The translations under genes were made by a program, and so were the position numbers. Below, in pieces: positions 1-7,687 of a stretch of 64,000 bases of DNA. The stretch is from an uncultured Bacteroidales bacterium. Lineage in GTDB: Bacteria; Bacteroidota; Bacteroidia; Bacteroidales; F082. Every line of letters starts with the position of its first letter. The first letter of the stretch is position 1. Under the pieces are notes generated by a model. The model was not told the DNA's origin, ran no database searches, and was given only the letters and a program-made list of their open reading frames with translations. The stretch covers positions 1 to 64,000 of the forward strand of contig CAMJQC010000001.1 in the NCBI GenBank assembly GCA_946407975.1, written 5' to 3'.

Positions 1-2
1 AC

Positions 3-638
3 CGAAAAACACTTGGCATCAAAGTGCTTCCCAATGGCACCGTTTCCTTGAAAGCACCTATCAATGCAACGCTTGATGACATCCGCAACAAAGTGCATCA
101 CAGAGCCGCTTGGATCCTTCGTCAGAAGCGCTATTTTGAATCTTTTGGCACACCGACTACCGAAAGACAATACATCAGTGGCGAGTCGCATCTCTATCTG
201 GGACGGCAATATATGTTGAAAATCAAGGAAGGAAAGAGCAATGCGGTGCATTACCAAAACAATATCTTGGAGGTTGTATGCCAAAACAAAAAAGAAGCTG
301 CTAAAGTGTTACAACTTTGGTATCTTGAACGGGCACAGATCAAGTTTCCGGAATATGCCAAGCCCATTATTGAGCAATTCGCCGCATACGGAGTGCAGCC
401 GAAAAACGTTGGCATAAGAAAGATGGAAAAACGATGGGGATATTGTACTACTGACGGCAACATCTACTTGAATCCCAGACTCATCTGCGCACCCAGGTGC
501 TGCATCGAATATGTCATCACCCATGAATTGTGCCATTTGGTGCATCGCAACCACACCAAAGAATTCTATGCCCTATTGAGCAAAGAAATGCCACATTGGG
601 AAAAATGGAAAGCGATACTAGAGAGGACGCTCATTTAA
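3..638 (+). CDS. YgjP-type (DUF45) zinc metallopeptidase, 5' truncated
   Basis: The reading frame is open from the left edge of the window (codons R-K-T-L-G-I-K-V...), so the N-terminus lies outside. An in-frame GTG at 24 exists, but the preceding R/K-rich codons match the usual family start region, so I treat it as internal. Counted from that GTG, the HExxH zinc motif is H167-E168-x-x-H171, followed by a third likely ligand H177 (HRNH), the M48-like YgjP/DUF45 arrangement. A WGYCTTDGNIYLN segment before it is also typical. The family is presumed to be cytosolic metal-dependent hydrolases; substrate unknown. Its stop codon (636-638) overlaps the convergent mtnN stop (635-637), so the two genes share four bases and no terminator separates them. 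Confidence 0.85.
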   Translation, partial: RKTLGIKVLPNGTVSLKAPINATLDDIRNKVHHRAAWILRQKRYFESFGTPTTERQYISGESHLYLGRQYMLKIKEGKSNAVHYQNNILEVVCQNKKEAAKVLQLWYLERAQIKFPEYAKPIIEQFAAYGVQPKNVGIRKMEKRWGYCTTDGNIYLNPRLICAPRCCIEYVITHELCHLVHRNHTKEFYALLSKEMPHWEKWKAILERTLI

Positions 639-1390
639 ACCAACCTCACAATCTCCCCCACAATCGCCCTCGAATAAGCATTCGCCACCTCGACAATAAA
701 CTTGTTGAAATCGATGCGGGCGTTATGGTCGGCAGTATCGCTAATGATACGGATCACTGTGAATGGGATTCCAAATTCAAGACATACTTGTGCCACGGCG
801 GCGCCTTCCATCTCAACGCATTGGATATCAGGAAGCAAGTTCAGAATCTCTTGACGCTTTTCATCGCTGTTGATAAACTGGTCGCCGCTGGCGATGTCGC
901 CATAATGCAAGGACGGGTTGAGGTTGAATTCCTTGACGGCCTCCTCTCCCACCATCTTCTCTGCACCTTGTGCCAGCAGATTATTGACAGCACGACCTGC
1001 CAGTTCCGTCAGGGAGGGATCGCTATCGACATAGATGCGATTCAACAGAGGCAACTCAAAGCGTGAGATCATCGGACGGGCATCCAAGTCGTGTTGCACA
1101 AGACGTTTGGACACAACGATGTCGCCCACTTTGAGGCCATCGGCCAAAGCGCCCGCCGTACCGATGAAAATCAAGTCGGTAACAGCAAACTCCTGCACGA
1201 GCAATGTAGCCGTGATGGTCGCCGCCACCTTGCCCCACTTGGAGAACGCCACCACACAGCGCACCCCGTTGATTTTTCCCACGACGAACTCACGATTGGC
1301 GATTTTTACATTCGTCTTTTCCGTAAGCAAGGCTTTAACCTCATCTATTTCCTGCGCCATCGCGCCTAAGATTCCAATGTTTCGTTGCAT
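635..1390 (-). CDS. mtnN: 5'-methylthioadenosine/S-adenosylhomocysteine nucleosidase
   Basis: 251-residue cytosolic nucleosidase that hydrolyses methylthioadenosine and S-adenosylhomocysteine to adenine plus the thioribose sugar, clearing by-products of SAM use. The family pattern is complete: N-terminal IGILGAMAQEID with the catalytic-base glutamate E14, FIGTAGAL near 75-82, VEMEGAA with ribose-binding E195, and SDTAD with catalytic D208. An upstream in-frame extension exists, but start 1390 is preferred: it gives the canonical MxxIGIxGAM N-terminus and places the -7 box (1410-1417) about 20 bp upstream. The gene is monocistronic and convergent with the metallopeptidase gene. Confidence 0.95.
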   Translation of the reverse strand: MQRNIGILGAMAQEIDEVKALLTEKTNVKIANREFVVGKINGVRCVVAFSKWGKVAATITATLLVQEFAVTDLIFIGTAGALADGLKVGDIVVSKRLVQHDLDARPMISRFELPLLNRIYVDSDPSLTELAGRAVNNLLAQGAEKMVGEEAVKEFNLNPSLHYGDIASGDQFINSDEKRQEILNLLPDIQCVEMEGAAVAQVCLEFGIPFTVIRIISDTADHNARIDFNKFIVEVANAYSRAIVGEIVRLV

Positions 1391-1409
1391 AACATTTATA
1401 TTGAATATG

Positions 1410-1417
1410 CAAAAATA
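1410..1417 (-). promoter_or_regulatory. -7 promoter box of mtnN
   Basis: TATTTTTG on the minus strand matches the Bacteroidota TAnnTTTG consensus. It lies 20 bp upstream of the mtnN ATG, implying a leader of roughly ten nucleotides. No good -33 TTTG is visible at the usual distance. Confidence 0.6.
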
Positions 1418-1504
1418 CGAATTTGACACATGGAAAACCACACCAAAACGCCTTATTTAGGCGCAAAAAAAAGTATCCCCGCTCAATATTCAACGAATAA
1501 TCCC

Positions 1505-1512
1505 TATTTTTG
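1505..1512 (+). promoter_or_regulatory. -7 promoter box of the LOG/dCMP deaminase operon
   Basis: TATTTTTG ends 15 bp before the ATG at 1528. It matches TAnnTTTG and predicts a very short 5' leader. Confidence 0.6.
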
Positions 1513-1527
1513 TCAAAATTTACGTGA

Positions 1528-2136
1528 ATGAAGCGAAACAAGATCTGCATCTTTTGTGGCAGCAGCATGGGTTTCGACCCCATCTATAAAGAAAAAGCCC
1601 TTGAACTAGGTCAGGAGATGGCGAAAAACGGCTGCGAACTGTATTATGGCGCGGGCAGTGTGGGATTGATGAAGATCATCGCTGACGTGATGATGCAAAA
1701 CCAATGCAGAGTGGTTGGTACCATCACCCGCAAGCTGGTGGACATGGAAGTGGCCTATCACGACATCGACGAAATCATCATGGTGGAGAGCATGGCAGAA
1801 CGCAAGTCGATCCTGGAAGAACGCGCCGATGCCTTCATCGCCATGCCAGGCGGCATGGGCACCATGGACGAGCTGTTTGAGGCCATCGTGCTCTCCCAAC
1901 TGCGCGTCCACGACAAACCCGTGGCCATCTACAATGTCAACGGCTACTACGACCGGCTGATAGAATGGCTACAGCATGCCGTCGATGAAGGGTTTATCCG
2001 CAAAGAACACTTCCACAACCTCATCGTGAGTGCTGATCCAAAAGAAATCCTAGAACGCATCGATGCCTTCAAGCCTGTGGAAGTTAAGAAATGGGTCGAC
2101 AACATCAAAGAAGAAAGCAAAAACACAACAATATGA
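1528..2136 (+). CDS. LOG family (TIGR00730) Rossmann-fold nucleoside-5'-monophosphate phosphoribohydrolase
   Basis: 202 residues. Members of this family cleave nucleoside 5'-monophosphates into base and ribose 5-phosphate; the plant LOG enzymes act on cytokinin nucleotides. Diagnostic motifs are present: ICIFCGSS at 6-13, ERKSI with R92, and PGGMGTMDE at 107-115. The bacterial substrate is usually unknown, and older databases mislabel the family as lysine decarboxylase. The stop codon overlaps the next ATG in an ATGA, so translation is coupled to the kinase/dCMP deaminase gene. That pairing suggests a nucleotide-metabolism or nucleotide-depletion role (inference). The fold is related to SLOG domains seen in conflict systems. 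Confidence 0.9.
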   Translation: MKRNKICIFCGSSMGFDPIYKEKALELGQEMAKNGCELYYGAGSVGLMKIIADVMMQNQCRVVGTITRKLVDMEVAYHDIDEIIMVESMAERKSILEERADAFIAMPGGMGTMDELFEAIVLSQLRVHDKPVAIYNVNGYYDRLIEWLQHAVDEGFIRKEHFHNLIVSADPKEILERIDAFKPVEVKKWVDNIKEESKNTTI

Positions 2137-3179
2137 TTATCATCGGAATAACAGGGACTTTAGGTGCTGGCAAAGGCACCATCGTCGATTATCTGGTCAA
2201 GGAAAAGGGCTTCGTGCATTATTCGGTACGCGCCTACATCACGGAAGAAATACAGCGTCGTGGACTCGAAGTGAACCGCGACACGCTCACCGCCATAGGC
2301 AATGACCTGCGTGCAAAAAACACCCCCAGCTACATCACCGACCAGCTCTTTGAGCGTGCCAAGGCCAATGGCAAGAACGCCGTCATCGAGAGCGTGCGCA
2401 CACCGGGCGAGATCCATTCACTGCGTGAAAAAGGCGAGTTCTACCTCTTTGCCGTCGATGCCGACCAGAAGATTCGTTACGAACGCATTTACCAACGCGG
2501 ATCGGAGACCGACCATGTCAGCTACGAGACCTTCGTGGCCAACGAGGCCCGCGAGATGACCGCCACCGACCCCAACAAGCAAAACCTTGGCGCCTGCATC
2601 AAGGAGGCTGATGTAGTGCTCAACAACGACGGCAGCATCGCCGAGCTCTACGAACAAGTGGAAAAAGCCCTCCTGAAACTGCATGTGCGCCCCTCGTGGG
2701 ATGACTATTTCCTCAACCTTGCCGACACCGTCTCGGAGCGCGCCACTTGCAACCGGGGCCGTAGCGGCTGCGTCATTGTGAAGGACAAGCAGATCCTGGT
2801 GACGGGTTACGTGGGCTCGCCCCGCGGACTGCCGCATTGCGACGATGTGGGGCACCTCTTCCGCAAGACCATACACGAAGATGGCAGCGTCACCCAGCAC
2901 TGCGTGCGCACCGTCCATGCGGAGCAGAACGCCATCTGCCAGGCCGCCCGTCGTGGCATCGCTTTAGATGGCAGTACGCTTTATTGCCGCATGACTCCAT
3001 GCCGCACCTGTGCCATGCTCATCATCAACTGCGGCATCGTGCGCGTCGTCTGCGAACGTCGTTATCATGACGCACAAGAGTCGGAAGAAATGTTCCAACA
3101 GGTCGGCATCAAGTTGGAATACAAGTACGACGAAGTGCAACAGTATGAAGGTCAACGTTGTGACGAGACAAACAGCTAA
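2133..3179 (+). CDS. P-loop kinase-like domain fused to dCMP deaminase
   Basis: 348-residue two-domain protein. Residues 1-184 are a P-loop domain with a dephospho-CoA-kinase/NMP-kinase look: Walker A GTLGAGKGT at 8-16, conserved VRTPGE at 88-93, and VDAD followed by RYERI at 108-119. Residues 186-340 are a ComEB-type deoxycytidylate deaminase: RPSWDDYF start, HAEQNA with zinc ligand H262 and catalytic E264, and PCRTC with zinc ligands C290 and C293. Ordinary bacterial dCMP deaminases (about 150 residues) lack the N-terminal half. A similar order occurs in fungal Dcd1 and in the anti-phage deaminase AvcD. The start at 2133 is chosen for the ATGA overlap with the LOG gene. The deaminase would convert dCMP to dUMP for dTMP synthesis; the kinase substrate is unknown. 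Confidence 0.88.
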   Translation: MIIIGITGTLGAGKGTIVDYLVKEKGFVHYSVRAYITEEIQRRGLEVNRDTLTAIGNDLRAKNTPSYITDQLFERAKANGKNAVIESVRTPGEIHSLREKGEFYLFAVDADQKIRYERIYQRGSETDHVSYETFVANEAREMTATDPNKQNLGACIKEADVVLNNDGSIAELYEQVEKALLKLHVRPSWDDYFLNLADTVSERATCNRGRSGCVIVKDKQILVTGYVGSPRGLPHCDDVGHLFRKTIHEDGSVTQHCVRTVHAEQNAICQAARRGIALDGSTLYCRMTPCRTCAMLIINCGIVRVVCERRYHDAQESEEMFQQVGIKLEYKYDEVQQYEGQRCDETNS

Positions 3180-3248
3180 ATAGCAACAAGACTGGTACTT
3201 TTTTTTCAAAAATTACGTTATTCTAACAACAACTTTTAAACACATAAC

Positions 3249-3749
3249 ATGAAAAAGTCATTACTAACAGTAGCTTTTTGCTGCATTGTCATGCTATTTG
3301 CGTCATGCAAGAAAGAAGCAGCTAACGAAAAGTTCATCGGTACTTACAATGGACAGGCTACCTTTTCCGCCACGATTATAGCCACAGGGATAGGTGAAAT
3401 ACCTTCTTCACGAACGGCTGAAATCAGCATGAGCATCGCTGCTAGCGATGCCGATAACAGAGTAGTCGCCACCATCACCGCTGTCAGCGAAGAAGAAACC
3501 GAGCCTTTTGTCATCAATGGCACCGTTGAGGGTACAAAAATCGATTTCGACGATTACAACAGAACGGAAACCGCAGAAGGGACGACCATTACGGCTGAAG
3601 GAGACTTTGTCGCCACGCTTAACGGCAACGTCTTGACTTTAGACGGAGAGTTAGAAGGTTCTGGAACCATTGCCATGGAAGATCTTCCAATGCCAATTCC
3701 TATTACCGTAAAAGGTACGATTACTGGCGACTTGAACAAAGTTCAATAA
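3249..3749 (+). CDS. small lipoprotein, beta-rich, function unknown
   Basis: 166 residues with a lipoprotein signal peptide: MKK start, hydrophobic core and lipobox FASC with C20 as the predicted lipidated residue. The mature part is rich in T, I, V and G with alternating hydrophobic residues, suggesting a beta-sandwich or lipocalin-like fold. I recognise no catalytic motif and no named family. It lies 69 bp after the dCMP deaminase gene and is followed by a strong terminator; no TAnnTTTG box is evident in that gap, so it may be read from the upstream promoter. Confidence 0.75.
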   Translation: MKKSLLTVAFCCIVMLFASCKKEAANEKFIGTYNGQATFSATIIATGIGEIPSSRTAEISMSIAASDADNRVVATITAVSEEETEPFVINGTVEGTKIDFDDYNRTETAEGTTITAEGDFVATLNGNVLTLDGELEGSGTIAMEDLPMPIPITVKGTITGDLNKVQ

Positions 3750-3770
3750 ACATGGCAATCATTAACATAA

Positions 3771-3803
3771 AAAATAGCCGGAGCGATGCTTCGGCTATTT
3801 TTA
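3771..3803. terminator. bidirectional intrinsic terminator
   Basis: AAAAATAGCCG, then a stem extended through GAGC/GCTT, then CGGCTATTTTT. It is a near-perfect hairpin with A-tract and T-tract on opposite sides, so it can end both the lipoprotein transcript and the convergent era transcript. Confidence 0.8.
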
Positions 3804-3894
3804 TGTCATAGTTAGAGGCTTTTAGATTCCTTTTTCATATTTAACTCCTTGCCAAAAAAGTATCTCGGCAGAAATACTTAACAAATTATTAATA

Positions 3895-4776
3895 TCACGC
3901 CTCATATCCAAAGCGCTTCAACTCCGCTTCATTGTCACGCCAGTCTTTGTCGACCTTTACAAAGAGGTCTAGGAAAATCTTCTTTCCGGTGAACTCTTCG
4001 ATATCGGTACGTGCCGCCATGCCCAGTTTCTTGATGGCAGAACCGCCTTTGCCGATGATAATGGCTTTCTGCGATTCGCGCGCCACATAGATGTTGGCGC
4101 GGATGACGATGCGTTTCGCCGATTCTTCGTACGACTCTACCTCTACCTGAACACTGTAAGGAATCTCTTGCTCGTAGTTGAGCAAAATCTTCTCGCGGAT
4201 GATTTCGGTAATGAAAAAACGCATTGAGCGATCCGTCAGTTCGTCTTTGGGGAAATACGGAGGGTTGACGGGCAACTTCTCAAGGATATGGTCAAACACA
4301 TTGCGCACATTGGCATTATACTGTGCCGAGATAGGGAACACTGTCGCTGCAGGAAGCGTCTCCTGCCAAAAGTTTACAGCCTGTTCTAGATGTTCTTGGT
4401 CCGAGAGGTCAATTTTGTTGATCAATACAAAAACGGGAATTTCAGTCTTCTTCAGCTTCTCTACGGTCTGTTCCTCGATTTTTTTGTCAGTGATGTCTAC
4501 GACAAACAAAATCAGGTCCGCATCGATGAGCGCAACATTGACAAACTGGTTCATCACGTCGTGCATCTTATAAGCCGGGTCCTTGATAATGCCGGGAGTG
4601 TCGGAGTAAACGATCTGAAAATCCTCTCCATTCACGATTCCAAGGATGCGATGCCGTGTGGTCTGCGCCTTTGAAGTGATGATGGAAATCTTTTCTCCAA
4701 CTAACTGATTCATAAGCGTTGACTTGCCCACGTTGGGACGCCCGATGATGTTCACATAACCTGCTCTGTGTTCCAT
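3895..4776 (-). CDS. era: GTPase Era
   Basis: 293 residues. Era binds the 3' end of 16S rRNA and acts in 30S subunit maturation. The N-terminal TRAFAC GTPase domain has the G1 loop GRPNVGKS at 12-19, the G3 motif DTPG and the G4 motif NKID. The C-terminal part carries the KH RNA-binding signature IIIGKGGSAIKKLG and the usual end KVDKDWRDN. The start is set at the ATG giving MEHRAGYVNIIG; an upstream TTG adds a non-conserved Phe-rich stretch and is unlikely. It is divergent from tRNA-fMet, with about 100 bp between. Confidence 0.97.
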   Translation of the reverse strand: MEHRAGYVNIIGRPNVGKSTLMNQLVGEKISIITSKAQTTRHRILGIVNGEDFQIVYSDTPGIIKDPAYKMHDVMNQFVNVALIDADLILFVVDITDKKIEEQTVEKLKKTEIPVFVLINKIDLSDQEHLEQAVNFWQETLPAATVFPISAQYNANVRNVFDHILEKLPVNPPYFPKDELTDRSMRFFITEIIREKILLNYEQEIPYSVQVEVESYEESAKRIVIRANIYVARESQKAIIIGKGGSAIKKLGMAARTDIEEFTGKKIFLDLFVKVDKDWRDNEAELKRFGYEA

Positions 4777-4796
4777 AATGAAAAAAAATGCGTTTT

Positions 4797-4830
4797 TTTG
4801 CTCATGCAAAGAAACAAAATATTATCTTTG
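4797..4830 (+). promoter_or_regulatory. promoter of tRNA-fMet
   Basis: A TTTG (4797-4800) is separated by 22 bp from TATCTTTG (4823-4830), matching the Bacteroidota -33/-7 pattern. It lies about 50 bp before the tRNA. Confidence 0.6.
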
Positions 4831-4878
4831 CAGCCGATTTCGGAGGAAATTTTTCCTTTAGAAGTCTCGCATACAGGA

Positions 4879-4950
4879 TGCGGGGTAGAGCAGAGGCAGC
4901 TCGTCGGGCTCATAACCCGGAGGTCGGAGGTTCGAATCCTCCCCCCGCTA
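4879..4950 (+). tRNA. initiator tRNA-fMet (anticodon CAT)
   Basis: A full cloverleaf can be drawn: acceptor 4879-4885/4943-4949, D-stem GAGC/GCTC, anticodon CAT at 4911-4913, and T-arm GGAGG-TTCGAAT-CCTCC. Initiator features are visible: no Watson-Crick pair at 1:72 (here T and T), an A11:U24 pair in the D-stem, and three consecutive G:C pairs at the base of the anticodon stem (4906-4908/4916-4918). The discriminator is A and the CCA end is not encoded. The 1:72 mismatch is more often C:A, so this one is slightly unusual. Confidence 0.92.
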
Positions 4951-4952
4951 CA

Positions 4953-5075
4953 AACACCAACCGAAAAGCAGGGCAAAGCCCTGCTTTTTCTGTAAAAGGC
5001 CGTCGCCTCAAGCTCGCTTGAAGGCGATGGATTTTTACGGAAAAAAAGGCACGAAGTGGCTTTTCGGTTGGTGTT
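4953..5075. repeat. 17-bp inverted repeat enclosing two hairpins
   Basis: The left arm at 4953-4969 (AACACCAACCGAAAAGC) is the exact reverse complement of 5059-5075. Between them lie the tRNA terminator and an imperfect stem of about 20 bp formed by 4992-5013 with 5016-5038. The right arm is part of the 98-bp direct repeat, so a second right arm occurs at 5213-5229. Confidence 0.85.
4964..4989 (+). terminator. terminator of tRNA-fMet
   Basis: The perfect 8-bp stem AGCAGGGC (4967-4974), loop AAA, GCCCTGCT (4978-4985) runs into a T-tract, 17 bp after the tRNA. Confidence 0.8.
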
Positions 5076-5149
5076 CGTGAAACCCTCCATCAACGGATCA
5101 CGGCGAAAGCCGTAATCCCTCCCATACCAGTCGTTGAAGCGTTGAAAAG
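5052..5149. repeat. 98-bp direct repeat, copy 1
   Basis: It reads identically to 5206-5303 (offset 154 bp). Each copy contains an internal hairpin, here GGATCACGGC (5095-5104), a GAAA loop and GCCGTAATCC (5109-5118), with one mismatch. Confidence 0.9.
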
Positions 5150-5205
5150 GGAGGCCCCGCATGGCCGATTATTGCGTCGTGCAACGACACCTTTTCGGCA
5201 ACAAG

Positions 5206-5303
5206 CGAAGTGGCTTTTCGGTTGGTGTTCGTGAAACCCTCCATCAACGGATCACGGCGAAAGCCGTAATCCCTCCCATACCAGTCGTTGAAGCGTTGAA
5301 AAG
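5206..5303. repeat. 98-bp direct repeat, copy 2
   Basis: Second copy of the unit at 5052-5149, including the GAAA-loop hairpin. Identity ends abruptly at GTTGAAAAG on the right and at CGAAGTGG on the left. The 56-bp spacer is not repeated. Confidence 0.9.
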
Positions 5304-5518
5304 AGTGGGACGTTGTCGAAAAAATCAAAACTGTTTTGCAACCGGAAATAGACAGAAACTTTGAGCAGAAATCTTGCTTGACGAGCGCTATTCACTAGTT
5401 CTTGAAGAGGCCTTCTTTTGGCACTGTCTGCTGTCTTTCTCTTTGGCGCGACAAAACGGCGTCTCTTTCTCCGTCTGGCAATCTAGGACCAGTCTGCGCC
5501 TATGTCAATAAAAATCAC

Positions 5519-5526
5519 TATTTTTG
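5519..5526 (+). promoter_or_regulatory. -7 promoter box of der
   Basis: TATTTTTG lies 26 bp before the ATG at 5553. It argues for that start rather than an upstream in-frame ATG at 5502, which precedes the box. Confidence 0.6.
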
Positions 5527-5552
5527 CCGCCGATTTAAAAAACACGAAAGAA

Positions 5553-6860
5553 ATGTCGAATATTGTTGCTATTGTTGGAAGGCCGAATGTAGGGAAATCC
5601 ACCCTTTTCAACCGCTTGCTCAAGCAGCGTCAGGCCATTGTAGAAGAGACGAGCGGCGTCACGCGCGATCGCCATTATGGAAAGAGCGACTGGAACGGAA
5701 AGGAATTTACCGTCATCGATACGGGCGGTTACGTGGTTGGCTCTGACGACATTTTTGAAGAAGAAATCCGCAAGCAGGTGGACCTGGCCATCGACGAAGC
5801 CGATGTCATCATCTTTGCCGTCGACGGCATGGCGGGTCTGCATGTCCTCGACGAAGACGTGGCCCTCGTGCTGCGTCAGCAGAAGAAACCCGTCCTTCTT
5901 GCCGTCAATAAGATAGACGAACCAGGCAAGTCGCCTCTCACCGCAGAGTTTTACGCCTTGGGTCTGGGCGAGCCCTACCCCATTTCAGCCATGACCGGCG
6001 CTGGCACAGGCGAGTTGCTCGACAAAGTCTGCGAGCTCCTTCCCAAAGATGTCACCGACTTCAGCACCGACCTGCCACGCTTCACCGTTGTGGGAAGACC
6101 TAACGTAGGCAAGTCGTCGCTCATCAACGCCTTCCTCGGCACCGACCGTCATATCGTGACCGATATAGCAGGTACGACACGCGACAGCAACTACACCCGT
6201 TACAACGCCTTCGGCATGGACTTTATGCTCGTCGACACGGCCGGCCTACGCAAGAAAAGCAAGGTGGAGGAAGACATCGAGTTCTATTCCGTGCTGCGTT
6301 CCATCCGTGCCATCGAAGACTGCGACATCGCCATCCTCATGATCGATGCGCAAAACGGCTTTGAGAGCCAGGACATGAACATCCTGCGCCTGATCGAGAA
6401 GAACAAGAAAGGTCTCGTCGTGGTTGTGAACAAGTGGGACCTCGTCGAAAAAGACTCCAACACCCACCTCGAGTTCGAAAGAGAAATCCGCGAAAAGACG
6501 GCTCCTTTCACCGACTACCCCATCATCTTCACCTCCGCCATCAACAAGCAACGCATCTTCAAAGTGCTGGAAACGGCCCATCAGGTGTATGAAAACCGCG
6601 AACGTCGCATCCCCGTGCGCGAGTTGAACGACAAAATGCTTGAAATCATCGGCTCGGTGCCACCTCCTGCCGCCTCACGCGGCCGTTACATCCGCATCAA
6701 ATACATCACGCAGCTGAAGAGTGCCACGCCACAGTTCATCTTCTTCTGCAACCTGCCGAAAGACGTAAAGGAACAGTACAAGCGTTTCCTGGAGAACAAG
6801 ATCCGTGAGACCTGGTCCTTCCACGGCGTGCCGATACAACTCATCTTCAAGGAAAAATAA
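5553..6860 (+). CDS. der: ribosome biogenesis GTPase Der (EngA)
   Basis: 435 residues with two consecutive TRAFAC GTPase domains, the hallmark of Der, which is needed for 50S subunit assembly. The first G1 loop is GRPNVGKS at 9-16 and the second copy GRPNVGKSS lies about 175 residues later. Both have DTGG or DTAG G3 motifs and NKxD G4 motifs. A C-terminal KH-like domain (ending around [13 protein letters not shown]) binds rRNA. The start [14 protein letters not shown] is fixed by family alignment and by the promoter box upstream. Its stop overlaps by one base with the start of the S4 gene. Confidence 0.97.
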   Translation: MSNIVAIVGRPNVGKSTLFNRLLKQRQAIVEETSGVTRDRHYGKSDWNGKEFTVIDTGGYVVGSDDIFEEEIRKQVDLAIDEADVIIFAVDGMAGLHVLDEDVALVLRQQKKPVLLAVNKIDEPGKSPLTAEFYALGLGEPYPISAMTGAGTGELLDKVCELLPKDVTDFSTDLPRFTVVGRPNVGKSSLINAFLGTDRHIVTDIAGTTRDSNYTRYNAFGMDFMLVDTAGLRKKSKVEEDIEFYSVLRSIRAIEDCDIAILMIDAQNGFESQDMNILRLIEKNKKGLVVVVNKWDLVEKDSNTHLEFEREIREKTAPFTDYPIIFTSAINKQRIFKVLETAHQVYENRERRIPVRELNDKMLEIIGSVPPPAASRGRYIRIKYITQLKSATPQFIFFCNLPKDVKEQYKRFLENKIRETWSFHGVPIQLIFKEK

Positions 6861-7246
6861 TGGCTGACACGGAACAAGGCGTTCGGATCGACAAATGGCT
6901 TTGGGCGGCACGCCTCTTCAAGACGCGCTCTTTGGCCGTTACCGCTATCAAAGGCGGCAAGGTCAAGATCGACGACCTGCCCGTCAAGCCTTCCCGTGAT
7001 GTGAAAGTCGACGACATCATCCAGGTGCAGATCGAACAGCTGCACAAAGTGGTGCAGGTGAAGTCCGTAGTAAAAAACCGCGTTTCTCCCAAAGTGGTTT
7101 CGGAAGTCTATACCGACCTGACACCAAAAGAGGAATACGAACGCATCGAGTTCATGCGGGCCTACAAAGGAGAATACCGCGACCGAGGTGCCGGTCGTCC
7201 CACGAAGAAAGAAAGAAGGATCATCGAGAAGATGAAGGACCTGTAA
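6860..7246 (+). CDS. hslR: RNA-binding S4 domain protein, Hsp15-like
   Basis: 128 residues. An N-terminal S4 domain (RIDKWLWAARLFKTRS at about 9-24, then a KVKI/DDI strand pattern) is followed by a basic tail (GRPTKKERRIIEK). This is the HslR/Hsp15 architecture; E. coli Hsp15 recycles 50S subunits carrying nascent chains. The ATG overlaps the der stop by one base, so the two are probably co-transcribed, consistent with a shared ribosome-maintenance role. Confidence 0.88.
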   Translation: MADTEQGVRIDKWLWAARLFKTRSLAVTAIKGGKVKIDDLPVKPSRDVKVDDIIQVQIEQLHKVVQVKSVVKNRVSPKVVSEVYTDLTPKEEYERIEFMRAYKGEYRDRGAGRPTKKERRIIEKMKDL

Positions 7247-7265
7247 AGAGTTTAATACTTTACAG
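7241..7265. terminator. short palindrome across convergent gene ends
   Basis: CTGTAAAG (7241-7248) and CTTTACAG (7258-7265) form a perfect 8-bp stem around a 9-nt loop, covering the stop codons of the S4 gene and the opposing lipoprotein gene. There is no T-tract, so a terminator role is only possible. Confidence 0.35.
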
Positions 7266-7671
7266 AGCCATCCGGGTTGAGGAGGAAGCCTTGTTCATCA
7301 TATTGCTTCCACTCCCCTACCTTGCTGCCATTTTCATATTCGCCTTCCTTAAAGACCTGTCCGTTCTCGTAATAGATTTTGGCATGTCCCGTCCGGAGCC
7401 CGTCTTTGAAGAATCCTTCCGACTGGAGCTTCCCATCAGGGAAAAAGGCCTCCCAATGCCCATCCCTTAACGTGTCGTGCATTCCGCCTTCCATATAGAC
7501 TTGTCCGTTTTCATAGTATCGGGTTTCTTTTACACAAACCCCATTGCGTTTGTACACACGCATCGTTTTGGCCTGACCATTGGGATAAGTCTCTATCACC
7601 TTTTCTTCAAGTCTTGAGCCACATGCTGACAAGAGCAGTGCAGCAATCATAAATAATAACAGTTTTTTCAT
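7252..7671 (-). CDS. MORN/YwqK-repeat lipoprotein
   Basis: 139 residues. The signal peptide has lipobox LLSAC (C17), so it is membrane-anchored. The mature part consists of MORN-like repeats of the YwqK type: YPNGQAK, YYENGQVYMEG, FFPDGKLQSEG, YYENGQVFKEG and WKQYDEQG, roughly every 22 residues. Databases often name this family 'toxin-antitoxin YwqK antitoxin', but nothing here supports a toxin-antitoxin role. The start at 7671 is chosen because it yields the signal peptide; an upstream ATG at 7728 would overlap the end of pyrC. It is the last gene of the glycosyltransferase-pyrC operon. Confidence 0.85.
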   Translation of the reverse strand: MKKLLLFMIAALLLSACGSRLEEKVIETYPNGQAKTMRVYKRNGVCVKETRYYENGQVYMEGGMHDTLRDGHWEAFFPDGKLQSEGFFKDGLRTGHAKIYYENGQVFKEGEYENGSKVGEWKQYDEQGFLLNPDGSVKY

Positions 7672-7687
7672 ATCGGCTTTGTATTTT

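Larger units (their letters stand above)
4951..5552. other. 600-bp intergenic block with nested palindromes and direct repeats
   Basis: No credible gene lies between tRNA-fMet and der. From left to right it holds the tRNA terminator, a second long hairpin (4992-5038), a 17-bp perfect inverted repeat enclosing both hairpins, two copies of a 98-bp direct repeat separated by 56 bp, about 200 bp of unremarkable sequence (5304-5518), and the der promoter. Short reading frames across the repeats on the minus strand lack family resemblance and run through the tRNA, so I do not call them genes. Confidence 0.75.

Noticed and set aside
1450..1466. Short hairpin CGCCT-TATTT-AGGCG before the A-tract
   Set aside because: Only 5 bp of stem, located between two divergent promoters where no transcript should end; likely chance.
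4752..5162. Minus-strand frame running through tRNA-fMet and the repeats
   Set aside because: It reads antisense through a tRNA gene and repeat DNA and has no conserved domain; such frames are a known annotation artefact.
5052..5303. CRISPR array
   Set aside because: Only two 98-bp copies with one 56-bp spacer, unit too long, no cas genes nearby.
7252..7671. Toxin-antitoxin gene (YwqK 'antitoxin')
   Set aside because: The family label is inherited; the protein is a lipoprotein with MORN repeats and there is no partner toxin gene adjacent.
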